From the NCBI GenBank assembly GCA_903939555.1, contig CAJAHV010000433.1, forward strand, positions 1 to 11,029: a stretch of 11,029 bases of DNA, given 5' to 3'. This document shows positions 1 to 5,347 of the stretch, one piece after another. The first letter of the stretch is position 1, and each line of letters starts with the position of its first letter. The DNA is from an uncultured Alphaproteobacteria bacterium. Lineage in GTDB: Bacteria; Pseudomonadota; Alphaproteobacteria; Sphingomonadales; Sphingomonadaceae. The notes beneath the pieces are model-generated. The model saw only the letters and a program-made list of their open reading frames with translations. It searched no databases and was not told the origin of the DNA. A program made the translations under genes and the position numbers.

Positions 1-67
1 CTATTTACTATCCTTACGCAAGGCTGGGAGCCCGAGTCGCAGGCGGCGGCGTCCCGGTCGCGACAAT

Positions 68-95
68 TTGTCAAAAAATTCGGCCAACATATTAG
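68..95 (+). promoter_or_regulatory. Weak candidate sigma-70-like promoter
   Basis: TTGTCA (68-73) matches the -35 consensus at five of six bases. It is followed after 16 bases by TATTAG (90-95), which matches TATAAT at four of six. The pair lies in the AT-richest part of the left end and points at the carboxyltransferase gene, leaving a leader of about 190 nt. The -35 hexamer overlaps the GACAA-T-TTGTC inverted repeat (62-72), a plausible operator position. This is a pattern match only; alphaproteobacterial promoters often diverge from this consensus. Confidence 0.25.
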
Positions 96-128
96 ATTGA
101 ATTCAAGAATCATTCCGTCGGCGCTGCC

Positions 129-146
129 GGCTACGGCAACGTAGCC
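129..146 (+). other. Perfect 7-bp hairpin with GCAA loop
   Basis: GGCTACG (129-135) pairs perfectly with CGTAGCC (140-146) around the loop GCAA (136-139), which fits the stable GNRA tetraloop class when transcribed on the plus strand. No T-run follows, so it is not a standard intrinsic terminator. It would lie in the 5' leader if the 68-95 promoter is used. The role is unknown. Confidence 0.4.
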
Positions 147-245
147 CAATCGGAGCCGCCGCTGCTGCTACCTTGCCGGGAAAGACGACCGAATCAGCGC
201 AGATGGGTAATCTGGTTGCGCAAAACTGCCGGGCTCACGCAATCT

Positions 246-287
246 TGATGCGTTCGCGACCTAGCCAGTGACGCATTCACGACCTAG
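246..287 (+). repeat. Imperfect 19-bp direct repeat upstream of carboxyltransferase
   Basis: Copies at 246-264 and 269-287 agree at 16 of 19 positions, and all three differences are transitions. Start-to-start spacing is 23 bp, close to two helical turns, and both copies end in CGACCTAG. The second copy ends 9 bases before the ATG at 297. A tandem operator for a regulator of this gene would look like this, but a local duplication is equally possible. ATGCGT (248-253) and ACGCAT (271-276) also form a 6-bp inverted repeat across the two copies. Confidence 0.4.
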
Positions 288-296
288 TCTGCAACC

Positions 297-1844
297 ATGA
301 GCTGGACCCCAGAGATCGACGAACTCAACCGCCGCCGCGCCGCCGCGTTGTTGATGGGGGGTGAGGCCAAGCTGGCGAAACAGCGCGCCATGGGCCGGCT
401 CAATGCTCGTGAACGGATTGCCGCGGTGGCCGATGAAGGCTCGTTCCGCGAGATCGGCGCGCTCGCCGGCTTTGCCGCCTATGCCGATGATGGCGAAATG
501 CTTAGTTTCCAGCCGGCAAACTTCCTGTTCGGGCGCGCGCTGATTGATGGCCGGCCGGTAGTGCTGACCGCCGATGACTTCACGGTGCGGGGCGGCGCTG
601 CCGATGCCAGCCTGCACCGCAAGCTGACCGATGCCGAACGCATGGCGAGCGAATATCGCATGCCGTTGATCCGCATGATCGAGGGTACCGGCGGCGGCGG
701 ATCGGTGCGCAGCCTCGAAACCATGGGCCATACCTATATTCCCGAAATCCCGGGGTGGGAGGTGATGGTGGCGAACATGTCCGATGTGCCGGTGGTGGCG
801 CTCGGGCTCGGGCCGGTGGCGGGGCTGGGGGCTGGGCGGTTGGTGATGGCGCATTATGCCCTGCTCGTCGAAGGCGTGTCGCAGATGTTCGTTGCCGGGC
901 CGCCGGTCGTTGCTGCGGCGGGCGAGGTGCGCACCAAGGAAGATCTCGGCGGCGCCCATATCCACGCCGCCAATGGTGCCATCGATGACCGGGTCGAAAG
1001 CGAGGCCGAAGCCTTTGCACGACTTCGCAGGTTCCTGTCCTATCTGCCGAGTTCGGTTGATGAATTGCCGGCGCGGGGGCCAGTCAAAGACAAGCGCCGC
1101 AAGGGTGAGGACTGGCTGGTATCGGCGGTACCGCGCGATGGCCGCAAGCTATACCCCATCCGCCCGATCATCGAGGCGGTGGTCGATCGCGACAGCTGGT
1201 TCGAAATGGGGCGCGAATGGGGGCTGGGGGTTGTTACCGGGCTGGCGCGGATCGATGGCTGGCCGGTGGCGGTAATCGCTTCGAACCCGCAGGCGCTGGG
1301 TGGACTGTGGACGGCGGCGACGGCGCGCAAGGTTGAGCGTCATGTCGATCTGGCCGATACTTTCCATCTGCCGGTGGTGCATCTGGTCGACAATCCCGGC
1401 TTCCTGATCGGCCGGCGTGCCGAGGACGAGGCGACAATTCGCTGGGGTTCCAGGGCCTTGGCGGCCATATATCAATCATCGGTACCGTGGTGCGCGGTGG
1501 TCTTGCGCAAGGCCTATGGCATGGCGGGCAGCGGCCATGCCCCGGCCGATCGCTTCCGCTGGCGGCTGGCCTGGCCGTCGGGGGATTGGGGCAGCCTGCC
1601 GATCTCGGGGGGGCTGGAAGCCGCCTATCGCGCCGAGCTCGAAGCCTGTGACGACCCCAAGGCGCGGCTCGCCGAGATCAAGGCCCGGCTGGAACGGGTC
1701 AGATCACCGTTTCGCACGGCGGAAAAATTTGGCGTGGAAGCGATCATCGATCCGCGCGAGACACGGGCGGAATTGTGCGAGTTCGTCAATCTGGCGCAGC
1801 GCGCGTTGAAGCCCGGGCGCAAGGGACGCGGCTTGCGGCCCTGA
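297..1844 (+). CDS. Acyl-CoA carboxylase carboxyltransferase (beta) subunit, PccB/MccB class
   Basis: Predicted 515-aa cytoplasmic carboxyltransferase, which would transfer CO2 from carboxybiotin to an acyl-CoA. The length fits the single-chain beta subunits of propionyl-, methylcrotonyl- and related acyl-CoA carboxylases. It shows the family's two crotonase-like halves. The N-terminal half has the GRLNARERI entry motif (residues 33-41), the ADDFTVRGG segment (92-100) and a glycine-rich EGTGGGGS loop (129-136). The C-terminal half has the ASNPQALGG segment (328-336), VDNPGF (364-369) and RKAYGMAGSG (404-413). Substrate cannot be assigned. The AYGMAGSG loop and the following DRFRWRLAWPSGDWG segment differ from the AYGGAYDVMSS type I know in propionyl-CoA carboxylases. 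No biotin carboxylase or biotin carrier gene is in the window, so its partner is elsewhere or beyond the left edge. ATG 297 is chosen because the family's N-terminal helix starts there; there is no clear Shine-Dalgarno sequence. It converges on the kinase gene. Confidence 0.9.
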   Translation: MSWTPEIDELNRRRAAALLMGGEAKLAKQRAMGRLNARERIAAVADEGSFREIGALAGFAAYADDGEMLSFQPANFLFGRALIDGRPVVLTADDFTVRGGAADASLHRKLTDAERMASEYRMPLIRMIEGTGGGGSVRSLETMGHTYIPEIPGWEVMVANMSDVPVVALGLGPVAGLGAGRLVMAHYALLVEGVSQMFVAGPPVVAAAGEVRTKEDLGGAHIHAANGAIDDRVESEAEAFARLRRFLSYLPSSVDELPARGPVKDKRRKGEDWLVSAVPRDGRKLYPIRPIIEAVVDRDSWFEMGREWGLGVVTGLARIDGWPVAVIASNPQALGGLWTAATARKVERHVDLADTFHLPVVHLVDNPGFLIGRRAEDEATIRWGSRALAAIYQSSVPWCAVVLRKAYGMAGSGHAPADRFRWRLAWPSGDWGSLPISGGLEAAYRAELEACDDPKARLAEIKARLERVRSPFRTAEKFGVEAIIDPRETRAELCEFVNLAQRALKPGRKGRGLRP

Positions 1845-1863
1845 CGTTGGCCGGTATCGCGTT

Positions 1864-1921
1864 TCAGGCGCGTTGCAGGGTCAGGCGCGTTGCAGGGTCA
1901 GGCGCGTTGCAGGGTCAGGCG
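1864..1921. repeat. 17-bp tandem repeat, about 3.4 copies, spanning the kinase stop codon
   Basis: The unit TCAGGCGCGTTGCAGGG occurs three times without mismatch (1864-1880, 1881-1897, 1898-1914), followed by 7 bases of a fourth copy (1915-1921). Read on the minus strand, the third copy encodes the last residues of the kinase, LQRA, plus its TGA stop. The two downstream copies therefore repeat the end of the gene, stop codon included. This fits slippage that duplicated the 3' end. The unit length is not a multiple of three, but the extra copies lie after the stop and do not change the protein. Confidence 0.9.
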
Positions 1922-2656
1922 GTGGTCGCGGTCCTTGCTGAGCAGGATATCGGCGCGGTCGCGGGCGCCGCTGATGTGATCGCGCAGGTTGGGCAGGTTG
2001 ATACCGGTCCAGACACCGCGGGCAAGGGTTTGTGCCGCCTCGGGCGTCAGGTCGCGGAAGCGGACATAGAACGAGGCCGGATCATCGGCCGCGGCGTGCC
2101 ACAGCCGCATGAAGCGCGTAACGAACCAATGTTCGAGATCAGCTTCATCGGCATCGAGATAGATCAGCAGGTCGAGCGCGGTGGCCGGGTCTTTCCCTGC
2201 ATGCGGCGCCAGGCCAAGGCCTTCGACAAGGATGACATCGGCGGGCCCGAGCACGCGGGCAAGCGCCGGATCGACATCATAGCGCTGGTGCGAATAGGCC
2301 GGCACCGACGCCGGGCCATGGCGCAGCGCGGCGAGCGTGGCGGCAAGGGCGACGCCGTCATAGCTTTCGGGAAAGCCCTTGCGCAGGGTCAATCCTGCGG
2401 CATCGAGTTCGGCATTGGGGCGCAGGAAGCCGTCGGTGGCGACCGTGGCGACGCGCAACCCGGCAAGGTTTTCGGCCAGCGCCGCCGCCAGCGCCGATTT
2501 GCCGGCCGCGACCGAGCCGGTGATGCCGACCAGCAGCGGCGCGCCGGGCCGGTGGTGCGCGCTGATATGCTGCGCCAGGCGCGGCGCATCGGTCGGGGCG
2601 GGCAGGCGCATGGCGTGCATGGGCGATGACACTCGCGTTGCAGGGAGCGCCAGCAT
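1898..2656 (-). CDS. coaA: Short type I pantothenate kinase-like protein (CoaA family)
   Basis: P-loop kinase resembling bacterial type I pantothenate kinase, which makes 4'-phosphopantothenate, the first step of CoA synthesis. From the ATG at 2656 it has 252 residues. In order it shows the Walker A motif GITGSVAAGKS (about 44-54), TDGFLRPN followed by KGFPESYD, and AYSHQRYDV. Next come VEGLGL, a TRFMRLW segment, WTGINLPNL and the late DRADILLSKDRDH block. All line up with Escherichia coli CoaA motifs as I know them. E. coli CoaA is about 316 residues, so some 50 N-terminal residues before the P-loop are missing. The start is uncertain: the frame opens back to TTG 2680, and ATGs at 2620 and 2611 also keep the P-loop; none has a strong ribosome-binding site. 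It follows the MDR gene by about 55 bases, so it is probably last in that transcript. Another small-molecule kinase of the same fold is possible. Confidence 0.78.
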   Translation of the reverse strand: MLALPATRVSSPMHAMRLPAPTDAPRLAQHISAHHRPGAPLLVGITGSVAAGKSALAAALAENLAGLRVATVATDGFLRPNAELDAAGLTLRKGFPESYDGVALAATLAALRHGPASVPAYSHQRYDVDPALARVLGPADVILVEGLGLAPHAGKDPATALDLLIYLDADEADLEHWFVTRFMRLWHAAADDPASFYVRFRDLTPEAAQTLARGVWTGINLPNLRDHISGARDRADILLSKDRDHRLTLQRA

Positions 2657-2711
2657 AAGCGGTCCGCCTGCGTCCGGCAAAGACCGGTCAGGCTCTCGCC
2701 GGAGGGGCCGT

Positions 2712-3731
2712 TCAGCCGTTCGTGATCAGCACCTTGCCGAAATGCGCGCCCGATTTGAGATATTGATAGGCCGCCGGTGCGTCGTCGAAGCCGAACGTCT
2801 TGTCGATGACCGGTTCAAGGCCGTTGGCCGCCACCGCGCTGACGAGCCGGGCGAGCATGGCGCGGCTGCCCTCGGCGATGCCGCGCAGGATGAGGTTCTT
2901 GGCGATGATCGCGCCATAATTGGGCAGGCTGCTGTCCGCCGGCCCGGCGAGCGCGCCGATGATGATGATGCGGGCGTTGGGTGCCGCAGCGGTGATCGAT
3001 TGCGACAGCGTCGCCTGGCCACCGGTTTCGACGATGATGTCGGCCCCGCCGCCGCCCGTGGCTGCCGCCAGCGCCGCCGGCCAATCGGGTGTGGTGGCAT
3101 AGTTGATGGTGATATCGGCGCCCAGCGCCCGGGCTTGTGCCAGCTTGGCATCGCTCGACGAGGTAATGGCGACACGGGCGCCGCACATCTTGGCGATCTG
3201 CAGCGCGAAGACCGAGACGCCGCCAGTGCCCAGCGCCAGCACGAGATCGCCCGCCTTGATGTCGCCGGCTTCCACCAGCGCGTGCCACGCAGTCAGCGCC
3301 GATGATGCCAGCGGTGCTGCCTGCCGGGTGGTGACCGCCGCCGGCAGCACGATCAGTGCCGACGCCGGCATGACGATCTGTTCGGCGAGCCAGCCGTCAT
3401 GGGTGATGCCATAATCGTTGCCGAACGCCGCCGGCGAAAACGCGCCATCGAGCCAGGTGACGAAATGCGGCGCGATGACCCGGTCACCGGGCCGGACTCC
3501 GGTTACCCCCGGCCCGACCGCGAGCACTTCGCCGACACCTTCCGATACCGGCACCCGCGTCGAGGGCCGCAGCGCGCCATAGCGGCCTTCGAGCACCATC
3601 AGGTCGCGATGGTTGAGGCAGACCTCGAGCACCTTGATGACAGCTTCGCCGGGGCCTGCCACCGGAGCGGGGCGGGTGACCCGCGTCAGGCCGGCAAGCC
3701 CTGTCTGCGGGCCGATCTCATAGGCTTTCAT
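2712..3731 (-). CDS. Zinc-independent MDR oxidoreductase (quinone/alcohol dehydrogenase-like)
   Basis: A 339-aa member of the medium-chain dehydrogenase/reductase superfamily, expected to be a soluble NAD(P)H-dependent enzyme. Residues 1-130 form the GroES-like catalytic domain (CLNHRDLMVLEGRYG, 38-52; GVRPGDRV, 78-85). A Rossmann domain follows with ALGTGGVSVFALQIAK (166-181), a nucleotide-specificity stretch at ITSSSDAKL (189-197) and the GADIIVETGG core (229-238). The catalytic-zinc GHE motif is replaced by VSEGVG (62-67), and the four-cysteine structural-zinc lobe is absent, so it belongs with the zinc-free quinone oxidoreductase/enoyl reductase branches. The substrate is unknown. ATG 3731 begins right at the conserved first strand (MKAYEI); only a weak GAAAG precedes it. 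A 66-base gap separates it from the upstream DUF-type gene, probably still one operon. Confidence 0.88.
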   Translation of the reverse strand: MKAYEIGPQTGLAGLTRVTRPAPVAGPGEAVIKVLEVCLNHRDLMVLEGRYGALRPSTRVPVSEGVGEVLAVGPGVTGVRPGDRVIAPHFVTWLDGAFSPAAFGNDYGITHDGWLAEQIVMPASALIVLPAAVTTRQAAPLASSALTAWHALVEAGDIKAGDLVLALGTGGVSVFALQIAKMCGARVAITSSSDAKLAQARALGADITINYATTPDWPAALAAATGGGGADIIVETGGQATLSQSITAAAPNARIIIIGALAGPADSSLPNYGAIIAKNLILRGIAEGSRAMLARLVSAVAANGLEPVIDKTFGFDDAPAAYQYLKSGAHFGKVLITNG

Positions 3732-3797
3732 GGCAGTCTTTCAATTTGGCGGTGACGGGCCGGGGGGAGGAGGGGCCGGCACCGCGCTGGCAATAAA

Positions 3798-4322
3798 TTA
3801 CAATTTCGGCGCGCTGTGGTCGGTCCAGTTCTGCCAGTCGCGGGTGATGAACACCTCGTCGATCAGTGTGCGCTGGAAACAGATGCCGTCGCGGAACCAT
3901 TGCCAGGTGCGGGCGCGGTTCTGGCGGTCGTCGCTGTTCTGGATCATTTCGTACAGATAGACGCCGGGCTCGTTGTGGCGGGTCCAGTTGAGGCAGGTCG
4001 AGCGGTTGAAATCATCGGGCTGCATGTGCGCCGCCCAACCCTTGATCAGGTCATTGTCCCACCAGATGCGGCCATCCTTGTATTCCGCCGGGAATTCGCG
4101 GATTTCGTAGCGGCCATCGGCCCAGTAATAATGGTTGGTCTGGTAATAACGCTCGTGCTCGCCTTCATCGACCAGCCGGCACAGCAGCCGCGATTTATGT
4201 TCGTCGGTCATTTGCCCGGTCTTGGCATCATAATAGCGGTAGATGCCTTCCCACACGCCTTCGTTGCTTGCCAGGATCGGCATCACTTCGCGCACGCCGC
4301 GCTTGCCGGCTGTTCCTGTCAT
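3798..4322 (-). CDS. Small calycin-like protein of unknown function (DUF3598-like)
   Basis: A 174-aa protein without a signal peptide or membrane segment. It is rich in tryptophan and tyrosine, with alternating strand-like pieces: NEGVWEGIYRYYD (20-32), ERYYQTNHYYW (57-67), RIWWDN (85-90) and TWQWFRDGICFQRT (139-152). An opening xGxWxGxY element followed by antiparallel strands is typical of lipocalin/calycin barrels, and it recalls the DUF3598 group; that assignment is from memory and tentative. It probably binds a small ligand. The start is firm: ATG 4322-4320 shares one base with the TGA of the upstream MDR gene (TGATG), and AGGAG (4335-4331) lies 8 bases before it. The frame stays open upstream to about 5222, but that part is antisense to nothing and simply out of frame within the MDR gene. 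Its position between two oxidoreductases in a coupled operon suggests an accessory role in the same pathway. Confidence 0.82.
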   Translation of the reverse strand: MTGTAGKRGVREVMPILASNEGVWEGIYRYYDAKTGQMTDEHKSRLLCRLVDEGEHERYYQTNHYYWADGRYEIREFPAEYKDGRIWWDNDLIKGWAAHMQPDDFNRSTCLNWTRHNEPGVYLYEMIQNSDDRQNRARTWQWFRDGICFQRTLIDEVFITRDWQNWTDHSAPKL

Positions 4323-5347
4323 CACGCATTCTCCTCGCTTGTCCGGATTTCGACCATGACCTTGCCTATCGACCGGCCCGACAACAAGTGTTCGATTCCG
4401 TCGTAGACGCCTTCGAGCCCGGTAAAGCGCGCGGCATCGGCGCTGACCGCAAGGTGGCCAGACCGGTAGAGTTCGAACACCCGTGCCCGCGCCGCCGGCC
4501 AGTGCTCGGTGAGCAAACCGTTCATGAAGCCGCGTACCGAAACGCCCTTGTAATAGATGCTGTGAACGATGCGCGGCCCGGTCATCAACTCGGGCTTGCC
4601 ATCGAGATCGGTGGCGGCACCGGCGACGACGAGCCGGCCATGGCGCGCCATGTTGCCAAGAAAGGCATCGAAGATCGCGCCGCTGACACTGTCGATCGCG
4701 ACATCGATGCCGGCGGGATATTCGGCGGCGAGCACGACGCCGACATTTTCGGCGCGATGGTCGATGACACGCTGCGCCCCCAGCTGCCGCACGAACGCCG
4801 CTTTGTCCGGCCCGCCGCAAACGCCGATGACATGGCAGCCGCGCGCCAGCGCCAGTTGCACAAGGAAATGCCCAAGGCCTCCGGCGGCGGCCGAGATCGC
4901 GACCGTCTCGCCGTCCTTGACCGCGCCGACATGTTCGAGCGCCAGGAGCGCCGACACGCCGGTGGAGGCCAGCGCCAGCCAATCGCGCGTCGCCGCCGGC
5001 ACACGCGCGAAATTGTCGGCTGGGCCGACATTGGCCTCGCGATAGCCGCCGGGAAAGCGCATCGTTACCGCTGCATCGCCGACGGCAAAATCGGTCACGC
5101 CGGCGCCGGTCGCATCGACGATGCCGATGGCTTCGACCCCGGTTAAACTCGGCGGCTTGACCGGCACATAATCGACCGCGTTGCGGGCAATCTGGGTATC
5201 GAAGATGCCGTTGATGCCACACAGCCGGTTGCGCACGCGGATTTCGCCAGGGCCGGGCAGGGTAAGCGGTACTTCGACGATGTCGGTGGCGGCGCGAAAG
5301 CTGCTGGCAAAACGTTCCAGGCGGATCGCGCGATAGGTCCCGCTCAT
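4322..5347 (-). CDS. Zinc-independent MDR oxidoreductase, PTGR3/ZADH2-like
   Basis: A 341-aa medium-chain dehydrogenase/reductase, predicted soluble and NADPH- or NADH-dependent. It has a GroES-like N-terminal domain (LPGPGEIRVRN, 30-40; CGINGIFDTQIARN, 43-56). The Rossmann domain carries ISAAAGGLGHFLVQLALARGC (151-171), then GVCGGPDKAAFVRQLGAQRVIDHR and IDVAIDSVSG (214-223). The last part has SVRGFMNG (270-277) and the closing GKVMVEI (328-334). No zinc ligands are visible. The AAAGGLG loop and the SVRGF segment resemble the ZADH2/prostaglandin reductase 3 branch, whose known members reduce alpha,beta-unsaturated ketones; this is family knowledge, and the substrate here is unknown. Its ATG overlaps the stop of the upstream FAD oxidase by four bases (ATGA, 5347-5344), and its TGA shares one base with the next start. 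It is clearly divergent from the other MDR protein of this operon, so the two are not a recent duplication. Confidence 0.88.
   Translation of the reverse strand: MSGTYRAIRLERFASSFRAATDIVEVPLTLPGPGEIRVRNRLCGINGIFDTQIARNAVDYVPVKPPSLTGVEAIGIVDATGAGVTDFAVGDAAVTMRFPGGYREANVGPADNFARVPAATRDWLALASTGVSALLALEHVGAVKDGETVAISAAAGGLGHFLVQLALARGCHVIGVCGGPDKAAFVRQLGAQRVIDHRAENVGVVLAAEYPAGIDVAIDSVSGAIFDAFLGNMARHGRLVVAGAATDLDGKPELMTGPRIVHSIYYKGVSVRGFMNGLLTEHWPAARARVFELYRSGHLAVSADAARFTGLEGVYDGIEHLLSGRSIGKVMVEIRTSEENA
4331..4335 (-). promoter_or_regulatory. Ribosome-binding site of the calycin-like gene
   Basis: AGGAG on the minus strand, 8 bases before ATG 4322. It lies inside the last codons of the upstream MDR gene and fixes the start of the 174-aa protein, ruling out the longer open frame. 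Confidence 0.75.

Larger units (their letters stand above)
1..296. other. Upstream region without a convincing gene
   Basis: No reading frame here looks like a conserved protein. The first ~115 bases are clearly more AT-rich than the rest of the window and contain two small symmetric sequences: GACAA-T-TTGTC (62-72) and the palindrome TTGAATTCAA (97-106). Further right are a perfect hairpin (129-146) and an imperfect 19-base direct repeat (246-264, 269-287). The region is best read as the control and leader region of the carboxyltransferase gene that starts at 297. A long minus-strand frame covering 261-965 is a shadow of that gene. Confidence 0.6.

Noticed and set aside
261..965. 234-codon minus-strand frame at the left
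   Set aside because: It lies almost wholly opposite the carboxyltransferase, and its His/Arg-rich product looks like shadow sequence.
1864..1921. Short CRISPR-like array
   Set aside because: The copies are directly adjacent with no spacers and include the kinase coding end, so it is a simple tandem repeat.
1775..2629. 284-codon plus-strand frame over the kinase gene
   Set aside because: Antisense to the kinase, which has a clear P-loop and CoaA motifs; it also runs through the tandem repeat.
2379..3305. 308-codon plus-strand frame over the kinase and MDR genes
   Set aside because: It spans two opposite-strand genes with recognisable domains, and its product is compositionally biased without motifs.
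3759..3780. GCCGG/CCGGC inverted repeat between the calycin-like and second MDR genes as a terminator
   Set aside because: Only 5 bp of stem with a 12-base loop and no T-run; expected by chance in such G/C-rich sequence.
4323..5222. Extension of the small calycin-like gene into a 474-codon open frame
   Set aside because: The added part reads as arginine-rich noise out of frame with the real MDR gene on the same strand. AGGAG and the TGATG junction fix the start at 4322.
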